Positions 44,101 through 58,500 of a stretch of 64,000 nucleotides of DNA are shown here, piece by piece (the first letter of the stretch is position 1; every line of letters begins with the position of its first letter). Both the position numbers and the translations under genes were made by a program. The notes beneath the pieces are model-generated. The model was not told where the DNA came from, made no database searches, and was given only the letters and a program-made list of their open reading frames with translations. The DNA is taken from contig OY829541.1 in assembly GCA_963691705.1 (NCBI GenBank), positions 68,977,189 through 69,041,188 of the forward strand. Reading direction: 5' to 3'. This DNA comes from Viola odorata (Eukaryota > Streptophyta > Magnoliopsida > Malpighiales > Violaceae).

Positions 44101-46857
44101 TTTTTTAAATTAATTATATTATTTTTTTATTCTTTAAATTAATTATATTATTAAAAATGCTGGAAATAAATTTAAAAAGTAAGAAAGAAATTTTTTAATT
44201 TTTTTAATTTTGAAATTTTTTAATTTTTAGAATAAGAAAATAAGAAAATAAGAAAATTTTAATTTTGTAATTTTTTTTACATAATTACCTGCTGCATTAT
44301 GGGCCGGTTTAAAATTTTTCTTTGTGAAACAACCCCTAAAGATTTCTGAAAATTTAACGATGAGAATTTCCTATTTATAATTGGGTTCGATCGCCCCTTT
44401 AATTGGGTGGTTTTCGAATATAAGGCTTTTTGTTAAAAAAAGAAGAAGAAGTTTTAGACCAACAGTTAATGCGGCTTCTCATAAATAAACGATATAAGCT
44501 TTGGTCTACTACTGTTCCTTCAATCATTTATTTATTTATTTGAGAAACGCTGGCAATTAAGTGATATGTTCATTATGTTGAATGTAAAACAGTAGTTATT
44601 TATTTTTAAGTTTTAAATATATTTTATTCGACTAATTTTTTAGAGTGTTAATTTCTTATTTTTATTTTGTTCAAAGATTAAGAACTGTTCCATTAAATAG
44701 CTACCTCAAGTCTCAACGAGTAAAAAAATATGCAAAATGAGTTTTTTTCTATCTCATTTTTATTTTTTCGATTAAAAATTAATCTCGTTTGAATATGACC
44801 ATTTTGCTCCAACTACACTCAAGATATAAAGGAAAAACAAAAGAGATCGAAAAGATTTTTTCTTTCTGGAGATCGAAAAGACTTTTTTTTTTTTCCTATT
44901 TAAACATCAGATTATTTTACTCTTTACTGATCCCGTTTTTTAATTTGCCCAAAATATATCTTAAGCAATTGCTAAGATTAGATCTCAATCATAAACTAGC
45001 ACATCACCATTAATGTGCCAGAGTGTTCTCAATTTCTCAACAACGAGTCTCCCAGCTGAAAAATAAATAGTTGTGTTGTGGGGTATATCATAATACTATA
45101 AACTCATTCATTGATAAGCTTACGTGTAACAAACGTGGACCATGACATCTGGCGGTGGGCTTGGTGGGCCTTGGCCAGCTCCAGTTGATCTTGATGTGAA
45201 CTTAATAGCGATTAACCGATCACGTCTAAGTGTCAATTTAGTCCCGGAGCCATAGACCCTACTCGTTAGTATCAGCTTTAGACTGGAATCAAAATTTTAG
45301 ACTTATTTTGATTTTATAGGTTGGGTATGGGCAGACCCGTACAGGATTCAACCGAGTTAGACCAGATCTGGTATGGGTCTATCCCATCTAAATCAAAAAT
45401 TAGATTCCTTCCATTCAAGATTGAAATTATCCAACACTTCTCATCTCTCTCACTTTCTCCCAACAGACCAGTCGCCAGCTACCCCTCCTTATCTCCTCCT
45501 CCTCCACGCTCCACTCCCACTCAGCCTGTTCTCAGCCACTCCCACAACCAACAACAGACAATTCCAACAGAGCTTCTCAATAGACATGGATGTCGACACT
45601 GATGCCTCACAAAATATTGAAGGGTTTGAGCTTCTTATTTTAAAACCTGGTCGATCGAAACCGGTTAAAAACATGTACTACTTATTTAAATATTATGGGC
45701 CGGTTTAAAATCTACCCGAATCAAATTAGATTTAAAAAATCATACAAAAATTCGGTCCGACTAGTCCATTGATCAATCACTTAAAATATATTTTTTTCAT
45801 TGCTTTCTTAAACTTTAGACACTTAGTCAATTACATCACCCATCAATTCATTTCGTTGGTTTTGTGACTAATCTTTCCCCTCCTATGGATGACAATAGCT
45901 GAAATGGACATAAAGTTTTTTTTTCCCAATACTATTTGGCCCTTTAATGAGCACCATGTGCTACGGCATGTGCTGTGTCCTCTTCCCTTTGATTACAGCC
46001 GGGAAATTCGGAGGTCCATTTTTCTTTGATTATGACATAAATGGAAAAAAAAAAACATATCCAAGATCCTAACTTTGGACAATTTATTAATTTATTTTAA
46101 TTTTATTTTGCATCATGCATTAATTTAGTGATCTCACTAGAGAGGTCACACTCTCTTTATGTTCATCCCCTAAAATTCTAGGGCATGCCACTTGTATATT
46201 TGCAGGCCTGAGTCGTTTCTCCACTAGGCCCACGTTGATATATCATATATATGCACAAGTGGTCCAATCCAGTTATGGCAATGAACAAAAGATGGAGAAA
46301 GTTCTGAAATTCTGAAGAAAAAAATGGAAAGCATGAGATAGGGCTTTGAATATTCATGGACCATCTCCTTTACAAGGTTTTTGGATAGACAATCATTGGT
46401 GTTTCCAAGTTCGGAAAGAAAAAATATACCGAATTAGCTCGGTACCATCCTATCTTGAGAACTTGAGAAGATGAACTGCAATAGTGCTTCCCGGACAAGT
46501 GTTGTATTGTAGAGGTTTACTAGATCTCTTAAGAAGTCACATGTTTAGATCAACTTATAAAAAAAGATGTCGTATCAACTTTGATCGGACCCAATTTGTA
46601 TCTTGCCTGGTGTAAGAACAGTCATTCAAACTTCTTTAACAACAACACTGCTTCATTTGAAGAATTGCTTTTGTCTAACTTGAGATTTCAGTAAAACCTC
46701 ACTTAGATAAGATCAGGTTACATCCAAGCCAAAGTTCCTGCTGGTAGATTTCTCTCTTTTACAACAAATGATGGTGATAAATTACAAATGAGCTCATTTT
46801 GTACAAATATGAATTCAAGATCTTTGGCTTGATGATTCATGACAGCAAACAATTTTG
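41117..46857. other. Intergenic, AT-rich, with a likely truncated TIR element
   Basis: No convincing gene. At about 43060-44160, AT-rich runs (aattaattatatt) fold back on each other around a GC-richer serine/proline-coding island, resembling the interior of the element at 31949-33357. The left outer part near 42870-43050 has no right-hand counterpart, so the element seems truncated. At about 42693-42714 there are three units of gaccggc. Confidence 0.45.
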
Positions 46858-49735
46858 TTACTGTGGCACAACTATTAGTTCCTCCGTCTTGTCAGCAGCA
46901 GCGTTTGGCACAGGGAGGCTATTTAACACCTGGTAATGACAATGAAATCATGTCTCGGTAAGAAAAACCAATCACAACATAATTTTAATATCTAAAACCA
47001 CCTACAACAGCAAGGGAAATAGTCTAATGCCTGTTCAGACTTAAAGGACCCATTTGGTTGGAAGATTTTAAGATTATCCCTGCAAATTTAGAATTTACAG
47101 TTGTTCTGGACAAGGTAAAGTTAGGATTTTAAGACAAGGAAATCCCAAAATTCAGAAACTAAACGATCAGAGCAGTGTACCTGGTATAGATGCCAAGAAA
47201 CAAAAGCATCTGTAGCGGCATACTGTAGTTGCTCCTTTGATAAAACATTAACTTCCCAGTTACCAAGTCTGATTCCTTTGGGCTTCGGAAGCTGTGAAGT
47301 TTCAAGAACTCATTAGGACTTTCCAATCAAAATAACTTTCCCAAACGAATTGAGAAATTAGAAGTTCCATCTACAGTAATCATCATAATGGGATATTGAG
47401 AGATGCATGTAAGAATATGAAAAAGTGATGTGCAACCAATTTGAACTTCAAAACCTGAGAATCTAGCAGGTAGCAGAAACAGATGAGCAGAAAGCAAAGA
47501 AGATCATGAAATGCTTGTAAAAAGATACTTTGTTTACAGCGACTTTTTCTGAACAGGCATAAGTTGCAAAAATTCCTCCCCATGTAAGATATATGCTTCT
47601 ATTTTAAGAAAAGGGTTATTGCGGGGAAGTAAAAGTGCAAGTCTGCAAGCACCGACTGCAATCCCACTTGTTTCAATGTTGTCAACAGTCACAAGTGATA
47701 TTCCAATAATTAATTAGAAAAGCAAAAGCAAAAGAAACCACGCAGTTAGAACTTAGAAATGAAGCTGGAAAACTATTTTCTAAAGACCCAATAGATGCAC
47801 TTTTCTCGGAAAACTTTATCAGTTAGATATTTATCACCAGCATTTTGTTTAGCCGAATAGGATAGATACCTCTTTGCAAACGAGAATTTCAGTTAGGGCC
47901 TGAAGACTCCAACTTTTTGGATCTCCACCAAGTTTTTGATTTGCCAGAGAAGAAAGGTCCTCCACTTTTATAAGAGAGACATTGTAATCATGAAAAACTT
48001 TCACAGAATCATTGCCAACGCCAACACCAACCTGTATGCAACAAGAATCACATACTGGTTTCATAAATTTAATCAGCAATCCAAAACAAGTGAAAATTCA
48101 TCATTCTATGAAGAGATGTAGAAATTTGGGTAATGGGTGTTACGAACTTTTGGGAGTGTAGAATCCTCAAGAAGAGATTGCAGACTTGGAGTAATTCCAG
48201 AATGAATAATATGCATCACATGGCAATGATTAGTGTCACCACATAATTGCATTACCGCAACCTTTCCAGGCAAAACACCTGCCAATTGGATTTTCTCTCA
48301 AAAATTATCCAGCAACCAATGTCTAAGTTTGCATGACAATAACCACCAATCAATTTTAGTGGAAAAACCACCAAGTAGAAATGCAGAGACCCTAATCTCA
48401 AAGCTATATAACTTGGTATCCCACACGTATGTGAGCAGGACTATTTAACTAGTTGTTTACTCTATCCCTAGTTCTAAAAATGTGGGTCTAGAAATACAAC
48501 ATCTCTTAATGAGTAATTGAGATCCATGTGGAGTGTAACTAGGAAGAATATAGCACACAATCCATAATAAAAAGGAAGACAAATATCTGGCATTTTTCAT
48601 TAAAACTCCAGTTTGTCAAAAAAGCTCTAAAATATCAAAATTCTAACAATGTGAATCCATCAAGACGCAACTAAGTGCAGGTAATGATCACAGAAACTAC
48701 TTCAAAAGGAAACAGCGAACAAACCTTTGCTGAAACTGGGCTTCCACTCGATGTCAAACCCAATTGTCACCTCTCCTGTTTCTCCTTGTTTAGCTTTAAG
48801 ACTCTGTAAAAGCTCCCCTGCAGCTTTCTCCACCTCAACTGGAGTTCTACTGTACAAAATGCGGCCACCAAACTTTATCTCAGGATATCTCATCCTTACA
48901 CTATCTGCAACGAAAAACAGAACATACATTCCACTAGCTTCGTCACACCATCACATTCTTCAACTTCACCTCAACTTGAGGCTTAACTTAAAAGATTAAA
49001 GTCCCAACTAATAAACACATCTGATTTATGAACAGAGAAAGGTTCATAGCACAAATAAGCAAACTTAAAACAGAATAAAGTTCAATCGTGAAAATAGAGA
49101 AACTTAGCACTGTATAAGCAGAACCAACAAAATGAATTGTATGAAAAACTGGAATGAATAACCAGCAATATTGCATGAAGCAGTTGCGAATATAACCAAG
49201 GAAAACTTCCTGATGTTATGATAAAGGTTAAACCTTTCAAATGCAACTTAAAACTCCCATACATGACAAATAGAGGAAATCTAGCATGCTTGTCCAAAAC
49301 AAAAAGTAGAAAGCATAAATCAATTAGCTGAACCCAGATAGCAAAATAGTACAGAGTACAATAATTAGCAGTTACGGACATTGGAATAAACCCTTACTGG
49401 AGCCAAAATTACTGTCAAAGCCGATAACTTGAATTAAGATGGAAATGAAATAAGAAGCATTTTGAAACACCCATTTTTATTTTTCAGTAATACGTACCAT
49501 GGCAAGATGATAATGGTTTGCAGAGGTATAGAATGGAGTCGGGAAGTTGGCGCCGAGATTTCTGTTGATGGTGTTGGTCCTCTTGCGATGTTGAATTCCG
49601 TTTCTTTAATGATGACGACGACGACGATGAAGATGCGGCGAGGAACGCAGCTTCGATGGCGTCAATGGCTTCGAGATCTTGGTCCGTGAAAGATTGGTCC
49701 CAATCTAATTGAGCTGAAGAGCCGATGGAGTCCAT
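46858..49735 (-). CDS. WEX: Werner syndrome-like 3'-5' exonuclease
   Basis: This is a DEDDy-type 3'-5' exonuclease related to the exonuclease domain of human WRN. Arabidopsis WEX is linked to post-transcriptional gene silencing. Exons 49735-49498, 48904-48725, 48278-48148, 48031-47870, 47291-47181 and 46929-46858 join in agreeing phases to give 297 residues, close to the family length. After a serine-rich N-terminus come IGFDIEW (D130, E132), VGVGVGNDSVKVFHDYN (D190 region) and YAATDAF (Y260, D264), so the DEDDy residues are in place. Exon 3 uses a weak donor (GTTCGT). Nothing appears broken. Confidence 0.92.
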
Positions 49736-49852
49736 AAATTTTATCGGATCGTTGGGTGTTTTGAAAATTCTTGGGTTTGGAGGGAGAACGGAGATACACG
49801 GAATGAGTATGGAGATCGGAGGATCGCATCTCTAATTTACCACAATGACAAA

Positions 49853-50334
49853 GGGTCTGTTTCGCGTTCCGGTTTGATGAGAAAAAATTCGGTGAGTAAA
49901 AGTTGGGTGGGAAAATGATTTTTGGGAAACGGAGTGTGCTGTTTGGTAAAAAAAATTAAAAGTGCTGTGAAATATCTGAGGTGTTTGGTAAAATGACCAT
50001 AAAGGGCATAAAACTCATTTTTAAAAAATTAATAAAAATAGAAAAAATGGATCTAGAATTACTTATCTTGAGATAATGATTTTATTGTGGTAATTTTTAA
50101 TTTATTTTTTTGGTTATATAAAATAAAAAAATTAAAATGAAATGAAAAAAAAAAAAAAGAGAGAGAGAAGCCAAATGGAGTACCTGGACTCCAGCCCGTG
50201 AACGTCAATTTTGCTGGGTTGGCAACCCAAAAATGGCCCATTTCATTTGTGGAATGGTGTGTACCAAACACCAAAATTTCATTCTGAGTTGGGAAAAGTT
50301 GGGTTGGGTACCCAACTCTCAACCCCAAACAGCC
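49853..50334. mobile_element. MITE-like element, PIF/Harbinger or hAT type
   Basis: Left end gggtctgtttcgcgttccgg and the complement of the right end (ggctgtttggggttgagag) are imperfect inverted repeats. The interior shares tgctgtttggtaaa, aaaagtg.tgtg and atgacata-like aagggcat runs with 61690-61900 beside the Harbinger transposase. A target duplication could not be fixed. It lies about 120 bases upstream of the WEX ATG. Confidence 0.55.
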
Positions 50335-50465
50335 ACAAAATGATAGTAGGACTGGAGGCCAACGACGTACTCAATGGGAAACGACACGTCTATTTCATCG
50401 CTGGACGCACTATGTGTCGTCGTCGAAACTCCTTTTCTCCTCCATTTCCCCGGGTATAGATGCAT

Positions 50466-52287
50466 TCGAGTTCGAGGTGCTCTTGAGAGGGGTGGAATCT
50501 GAGGGGAAAAAAATAGTTCTAATTTAACAACAGAACCGAAGACATCTATAAATAATACTCACTTGTTCATGAACAATTAACGATGAAGATTTGGTTTGAC
50601 GAGTTACAAAAGTTGCAGGAAACTTGACCTCCTTTTGCAGTTTCTAATTGGAAATTTTAGTACAATTCACTGTTTGATTCAAGTTTTGGAAAAATGGTCC
50701 ATACAACAATCTATTGTTTCAAACTTCAATTGACTTCCACTATTCGACAATCTAGAGAACAGAACTCCAACTAACACAAAACAACAACAGATCTTACAAA
50801 GAAGAGACTTTTCCACTGCCTAGTATTTAATCAAATCCCAAGCTCTTCAACCAAGGAAGCATTTCTCCCAACCCTTCTTTCAAGCTCGGAGGATTATAAC
50901 CGAGTTCTGTCTTGGCCTTCTCGCAAGAAAATGACCATTGGTGTCTCATAACATGCGCACACTGTCAACACAAAATAAACAACACTGGTGTTAGATATCA
51001 AGCCTCTACTTTTTTGGTTTTTAATGAACAAAAATCCAAGATATTGTTAGAACTGAGTGCTGAAAATCGTAAGGCATACATGGGGGAAATAAAAGGAAGT
51101 TTTCCGGTTAGTAGAGATACAAGGATACATAGCCACCCAAAAGCCTCCATAATATTTTGTTGGGAGTAATGCCAATCAAGTAAGGAAATCATACAATCAA
51201 CCAAAAGGTTTTCTTAGAACAAACTAACACAAAGTGAGCTCGGTTTGTGTCATTTGCAAGACCAAAGGAAATTGTTGTTCCTGGTATGCAAAATGATCTG
51301 CACAAACACGCAAAACATATGCAGAATATGCATTTGACCAATTACCAAATAAAGAGTACCACAATTCACCTTTATAAACACTACAAATTTTACAACTAAA
51401 TAGCGCAACAAAAAGGGAAAACTGATCTTACCAAGCTAGCCACACTATTACCGGTAGTGAGTTTTCCGGGGCCATATATCAGACCAAGATAAAGCGCCAC
51501 AATTGGCAACCCCTCCGCTGCTGCTTGGAACATAATCTTATCCGCAGCTACCTTGGATTTCTCATACTCTGTGTAGAAAAACTTCTCATGATGCACCTAC
51601 CATCACAATCAAGCCCTACCAAGTAAGATGGAAAGACATGATAAAAGAGTATGTAAAATGGTACAGTAGAACAACTTCATTGGTTATTAATGGCCACTTT
51701 GTGAAGTTAATCCAAACAGGATCAAATAGCATATGATTAATATAACCTAACCAATATATTCTTACATACGTGGTTCTCATCAGCAACATATCCATCAGTA
51801 GACCCAAAAGCAACCATGGAAGATGTGTATATGACCTTCTCAATTGTCAACGTCTCCGTTGCCGCTTGCACGACATTCTTCAATCCTCCAACATTAACCT
51901 AGCAGCGTTGGCCTTCTTTCAATATCCTTTTTAATTTTAACTAATTATTGAAAACAGAGAATTCAAATGAAATTCAAAAGAGACAAGTGTGCTGACGGAG
52001 AAGAATCGAGAAGGATCAGGAAACCAGGGCTCTACGATGGCGGCGGTATGGAAGACGACTTGGCTGTAGGAGAAGGCATCCTGAAGGGATCGGTAGTCAG
52101 TAACATCGTCGTACGCGAACTCAAAGGAGCCGCCAGGAGCGGCGGAAGGGAGGGTGGAGAGATCACTGGTGCGACGGACTAAGACGCGGACGGAGTGGCC
52201 TTGTTTAAGAAGCGCGCAACATAGTTTCCCACCTAAGTAACCGGATGCGCCGGTCACCAGGACCTTCATTGTCTCTGCAATATTAGC
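50466..52287. repeat. Segmental duplication, copy 2 (partner at 37015-41140)
   Basis: Partner of the 37015-41140 segment. It lacks the fold-back transposon (empty site at 50750), keeps a single 35-bp unit, and carries a deletion matching 39387-40000 of copy 1, with a short taa/ata microhomology at the junction (about 51150). Confidence 0.93.
50827..52269 (-). pseudogene. FLDH-like copy 2, broken by internal deletion
   Basis: Exon 1 (52269-51997), exon 2 and exon 3 match FLDH-1 closely and still read through ([44 protein letters not shown]). About 614 bases covering the end of intron 3 and two thirds of exon 4 are deleted, removing IERFSGRLP through FSIPLW. The donor after exon 4 is shifted by a base, and an extra T near the end changes the C-terminus to SLGFD and a stop. 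The protein cannot fold as a full enzyme. A Stowaway MITE sits about 20 bases upstream of the ATG. Confidence 0.9.
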
Positions 52288-52289
52288 TA

Positions 52290-52505
52290 CTCCCTCCGTC
52301 AAATATTACTTGTCGTTTTTACTATTTGCACGCGTTTCAAAGAGGCCGGATGACTCACTATTTGACCCCGAAAAAATCCGATTTTTTTCTCGGACGTACG
52401 TTAGAAAAAAAGTACGGAATTTTTTAGGATAAAATAGTGAGTCATCTGGCTTTTTTGAAAAGCTTGCATGAACAGTGCGCGACAGTTAATATTTGACGGA
52501 GGGAG
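52290..52505. mobile_element. Stowaway-like MITE upstream of FLDH-2
   Basis: This is a 216-bp fold-back with ends ctccctccgtcaaat and atttgacggagggag and TA on both sides (52288, 52506). It is absent from the matching position of copy 1 near 41140, so it inserted after the segmental duplication. Confidence 0.93.
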
Positions 52506-52957
52506 TATTACGCAATTTGCAACGAAGTTTAAGCTTTTGTTTTGGGCCTTGTTTTCCATTGGGGCCCAACGATTGGACTTGGACACTAAACTAAAAGTCT
52601 CGTTTTTGGTGCATGCGAAATTTTATTTAATCTAATTTACATAATCTAAACGTGACAATTAGGTTTAGGTTTTTGTGGTGCGCAATTTGCAATTTGTATA
52701 CGACACGTGATGGGAATTTTTTTCTAAAGCTTTAAAAAATGCAAAAAAGTATTAAAAAAAATGTTCCAAATTAAAATATTAATAAACCATGAGTAGGCTC
52801 GACTGCTATAAGGCTAAGAATGCAAGTTCAAATCTAAGGAAGTGCGTTTGATGGGAGAGGCGACTCTTAAATGCGCTCAATTTTTTGAAACATAATTACT
52901 ACTCCCAAGTCTTTTAACCAAAGGAGTACAAACAGAAGGCCTCGTGGTAGTTTGTAG

Positions 52958-54912
52958 TCAATACTTTACCACCTCCAACTCCTTTAACCAAGGGAGCACC
53001 TCTTCTAATCCATCCTTCAAACTTCGAGGATTATAGTCTAACTCCACTTTGGCCTTCTCACAAGAATATGCCCACTGGTGTCTCAAAACATTCACAGTCT
53101 GCCCACATGTACAAAACAGAAAGAAGTAAGACATCAAAATATGGTTTTCGTAGATGACGAATCAAACATCTGATATACTCACTATAAATATAGAGAGAAT
53201 CAAGACGTGAGTAAAATATTTAGGGCATACCGGCGGGCTGATAAGAGGCAGCTTGCCGATGAGTCGAGAGACGAGAACAGATAGCCAACCATAAACCTCA
53301 ATTGCCCACAAAGGAATACTAAAAGCTGGTTTCTTTGTTTTAGTGATGATGGCAGCTATATCAAAGACTCGCTTGAATGATGCATTTTCTCCAGTGAGCA
53401 AGTATCTCTCACCTGGCCTGCCTTTGTCCATTGCTGCAAGGTGACCATCTGCCAAATCATCAACATGACAGAACGAGTATCTATCATTTCCATTACCTAT
53501 GTATCCCGGTAATCGCCCAGAAAACCGCTCAATCAGCTGAAATGACAGGAAAATCAGTCTGCTATTAGGTCAAACTTACACATATGCACACAAATCATAT
53601 ACCACAACACTGCTACACTCTGAAATCTGGTAACTAGTGACTCCCAAGAAATGGGGTTTCCAGTACACTGAGAGAATCAATAAATGCAAGTGTGGACCAT
53701 GTTGAGGAAAGATTATGCCTCACTTGACAGATTCCGTCAGAAGACAATTCTTTCTGAAGTATTCACCATGATATATCTAGTCCATGCATAATATCATGAA
53801 AAATTGACACACAACTTCCACTGCTACTTAGTATCAATAACAGGTCAATAATACTCAACATAGTGAGTGTTAGGCTCAAAGGCTAGGATGCCTCTAAAAG
53901 TTCTGCATAGGCAACTACCAGAACCCACTTCTCGAATGAGCAAATTCAAGACGAGAACACGAACTCAGAAACATTTGAGTTTCTATCATTTCTTTCTTTT
54001 TTCCACAGAATGGTTACCCTACCATTTCAAGAAAACCCAATTGAACAGAAACTCTACGAGCTTAATTCTCCTGACAGATTTTGACTCTTTTCAATTGCCT
54101 TTGACTACAAATTTAGCTCTTAAAATCAAAACGTCCAAAATGGGAAAATTTAACCAAAACTCACCAATTGAGCCACAATATTTCCTGTTGTGAGCTTTCC
54201 AGGTCCATATATAACACCAGGATAGAGCACCACTATTGGCATTCCCTCCGACGCCGCTTGCAATGCAACCGTATCGGCAGCCAACTTTGACCTCTCATAC
54301 TCCGAGCAGAAATACTTCCCCTGATGTACCTATAATCACAAAAATTAAACTAAAATCATCAATACCAAACAATTTCATTTGAAAAAGAGCAATAACACAC
54401 TTCAATCAGTCTACACTAACTTGATTCTCATCAGCAACATATCCATCAGTTGGTCCAAGCGCGAAAAAGGAAGACGTGTAGATGATCTTCTCCACTGTCC
54501 TAGTTTCTCTAGCTGCTTGTAGCACATTCTTCAATCCTCCCACATTAACCTGAAAAAGGCAACAACTTCATTCAATTACTTCTCTTAAAATTCGAAATCA
54601 AATTTCGAGTGCAGGCCTTGTGGTGATTACATTGAAGAAATTAGAAGGGTCTGGAAGCCAGGGTTCGACGACAGCGGCAGCGTGGAAGATGACGTGACAG
54701 CCGGAGAAGGCATCAAGGACTGATTGGTAATCGGTAACGTCACCGTAGGCGAAATCAAAAGCGGCGGAGCCGACGGTGGTGGGAGAAGGGAGAGCAGAGA
54801 CGTCGCTGGTACACCGAACTAGAGCGCGGACGGAATAGCCTTGATTAAGAAGCGCATGGCATAGTCTTCCACCCAAGTAACCAGATGCGCCGGTCACCAA
54901 TACCTTCTTCAT
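52958..54912 (-). CDS. FLDH: FLDH-like NAD-dependent short-chain dehydrogenase/epimerase, copy 3
   Basis: This is an intact member of the same family as FLDH-1 but clearly diverged, so the tandem is older. Exons 54912-54631, 54549-54421, 54329-54165, 53536-53231 and 53098-52958 give 340 residues. The five-exon layout and exon lengths match FLDH-1 (129, 165, 306 and 141 bases for exons 2-5). The ATG at 54912 is the first in the frame. Motifs: [29 protein letters not shown] for Yxxx[51 protein letters not shown] and [20 protein letters not shown]. The wording is closer to Arabidopsis FLDH than FLDH-1 is. Expected activity is farnesol or related alcohol oxidation, inferred. Confidence 0.9.
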
Positions 54913-55521
54913 CGCCCTTGGCTTTTTCAACTGGAAATTTTCTTTTGGCTTGGGCCTAAGCAGTGAAAGGAAAAATAAAATAAATGGTTATTATTTTTTT
55001 TCTTCAAATGTACAGATAACCATGGCTGTATGAAATTGCCAGCCGATTTGTTTATTTTTGTTTATTTTCACTCGAATATTGTTGGATCTCGAAGGAAATG
55101 AACTTAAACACCGAGATTTAAGAGTGACAAATTTCTTATCCCTCAACTGTAATTAATTATTAAGCAGAGTATTTTATACGCGATTTTGCCAAAGCATTGT
55201 ATACTTCATTGCTGAGTAGAGAATTTTTCTTTATCTTCATCATGGTGAAGATTATATTTTCAGTACGTACATAATTCATAAATATTTCATTTATTTTTCC
55301 TGAGGATTACAAAGATATCTGACAAATTCTGAAGTTAGGAGTTTAATCACAGCGCGATTGTCAGAATGGAAATAGTACAAATATACATTTCATATCCACT
55401 TTTGTTCCCCATGTTTATCTTTTTCTCAACTTGAACCTCATCCAAGCCAAGTCCGTAGACCAAATTAGTCTGCCGCATATTCACAGGCAACTCAACCGTA
55501 GTTTATCAGTGGGGGATGATG

Positions 55522-58500
55522 TTACAATCTTGATCGGCGTATGCATTTGATGGGATTGAACGGTGTATGCCGACCTGTGGCCGTGTAGGGGCGTCTGCTC
55601 AAGGAAGCTGATGATTTCAGGTCCCAATCTTCAACATTCTTGGGAACACAGACGTCGAAAAGGATTTGACCAAGAACACCGTGAGCTTTTATACTTGGGG
55701 GGCTTGGCAAGTGAACCGAACCTTCTTTATTATGTTCATCTAGAAACGAATCTTCGATATATCCCGCTGAGCTTGGCGCGAGGGAATGATCGCTTGGTAC
55801 AATATTAACTCCACGAAAGCTCAGGTTTGAATCGGCGGCTGTCCTCCTCACGTCAGGAATGGACTCTGAGATATCATCATGCGTACCCTCGAACCCCATT
55901 CTTTCTCCTTTGTGTCGTTGAATTCTTTGGGAATAAACTGCAGCTGCCTTACCAAGGACCTCAGTGACAGCAGCCTTGTAGTCAATTGGATAAAGCCGGT
56001 AATGACCTATCAAAATATTCAAGGCCAGCGAATTTGAAGCATCAATAGAAGTGTCAAAGAGTATTCAGCATCAGCATAAGTTTTTAGTACCATAAAAAAG
56101 GTGAAAAAATGTCATTATTGAGCGAAATTCTGGGTTCCCGAAAAATAACTAATAGCAAGTCTAGCGGCAGATACCTAATTCACCCTTGTTGTTCGCATTT
56201 ATCATGATGCCTTGTAAGTTCGACAACAGAGCCAAAAGCAAAAGGGGTTTAACTTCTAACTCAAATGGAAAGGTGGTCCAGGCAACAACCAGTACATCGA
56301 GAAATTGTTAGCAGACAAGGTCTACCAAATCAATTGTCAAGCAATAAACAGAAATTGATAGTTTTTCTTTTTCCTGATATAGGCAGTTGTTTTTTCACAA
56401 CTATTTTAACCTGCTGATAATGCAATACTTCCGACAATTTGGTCCACACAAAAATTGGTCAACTAACTAACCTTACCTAATAATTTGGTAAAAGATCAAG
56501 AAGCATAAGTGCCTCAGACCAAATAATGCATCTTAAGACGTCAGTGTTGGGTACTAAAATGTAGAAGTATACATTAACAACCCTGGGTCAGCATTACAAA
56601 ACATCACTATGCTCATGGTGGCTGCAAAACTTATGAGCATGCAAAAGTTCAGAGGCATACCTACATGGGGAGAGTCACTCATTTTAACAAGTTTTACATC
56701 ACCCCCGAGTTCTTTTAGCCTTTGAGCAAAATTGCAAATAACTTGATAGGGAGCAAGGTCGTCACTCTCCGAGCAAAGAATTAGATAAGGGCCGCCCATG
56801 CTCTGCAATAGAATGATACTAAATTGATGTAAAATCTGCAGTAAAAGCAATTGAAAAGTAATAAGCTATGATATACTTACGACAGAGGAGTACAGAGTCT
56901 GCCAATATTCAGCACGATCCGATTCAAACCTGTTGAGGAAGAGAGCATCAAGACCATTACCGATCCCATTGGCCATCCATGATAGTATTTTTGGAGGGTG
57001 AGACATTCCAACAACGGATGGGTGTACCACAAATTTCCTCCCCAAATCACTAGTAAAATCCACTGGACTTGAATCAAAGATATGGCCCGAAATACAGTCC
57101 CTCACCAGTAGGAAGTCATCCTTTACATAAAAGGGAAAAAGGTAGAGATAACAAATGAGTGTTGCAGCGTAAATCATATACAATAGTACAAATATAAGGC
57201 ACGGTCTTTAAACCCCATGGAAATATTAGTTCATATTATGCAAAACAATTTGCAGGCTCAAACTTATTACATCCGTTAGACAAGGGAAATGGAAAAGTTG
57301 CATTGGAGGCGAGAGAACAGAAAGGACAAAAAAATTAGAATCTGTAGAATTGGAAAATACTGACTTACAGGTTTCAATTGTATTCCACACTTTCCCTCGG
57401 TGATCTGCAACAGAAAGCAATACCTTCTTAGACATAAGTATAAATGATAATGGAAGCTTCTTTACAGAACCCATGCAAAATATACATTTACAACAAACAA
57501 AGGCAACAAACTCCATAGTTGAAACTAAAGCCAAGATGCAGAAGATAGTGTACCTGAAGAACCTTGTACATACAGGCCTTTGGACCACCAGAAAAAGATG
57601 CGAAGACCACAGGACATGGCCTAATCTTTAGCTCCTGCATAGTGACAATGCATAGAACAGATTAGAAGACACCATATTCACAACCTCAAACAGACTTCAA
57701 AAAGAAGGAGAGCAGAAATTCGGCTCAAAGGAAATCTCCACAATAGAATGTTGGGAAAGGCAACTATATGTCATTTGAAACTTTTGGGGCTCCAACCAGA
57801 ATGGAGGTCCAGTTGATCATAACCAGAAAAATATTCTTCGGGTTTATTAAAATTATTGAGCAAATTTTTTAACCAAATCCTCAGAAGTGTTTGGGAAGTA
57901 CAACACTAACCTCAACAAGTGCAGTGAGACTATCAAGTGCTAACCTTTCAGCCTTTTCGGGGAAGAACCTGTTTATAAAAAAGGAATTAATCCCTGAATT
58001 GAAAAAAGCTACAGTGTACTTATGTGCATTCAGAAGACCCCTATAACCTATTGAACCAGCTCTTTTGATCTAAGGCTATAAGATTAAGAGTATTACAAAA
58101 TTTATGTAAAATGAGAAACCAAAGCGGTAAATGAGTTTGGAAAAGTGAAACCGGGTCATAACCACACACATAAGACCTGAATTACATGTCACAGCATCAT
58201 CTCGTTCACTATGCAATGCAACTAGCTAGAATACACAATCAATTCTCTGTGGAATAATAGCACAAGGAATAGGAACCCCTTGGCAGAAAAGAACTCCATA
58301 GAAGGCCTACTTTCAAAATTCCCAATTTTAGAAAATCCAAACAAAAAAAGATCCAAACTGTTTATTCTAGCTACTGTAATTTCCAGTTTCAGCATACAGA
58401 TTCACACACTCTACAGAATTACAACTAAACAGCATTCAAAATCGACCATGCCCATCAGCCAAAAGGCAGCAAATTAGTGAATTACATTAAAATCATCAAA

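Noticed and set aside
45321..45708. Two overlapping frames of 93 and 111 codons
   Set aside because: Neither resembles a family; the overlap in two frames and proline/serine bias suggest chance.
52795..52860. B-box-like gttcaaatc in a possible tRNA or SINE
   Set aside because: No convincing A box or paired acceptor stem could be drawn.
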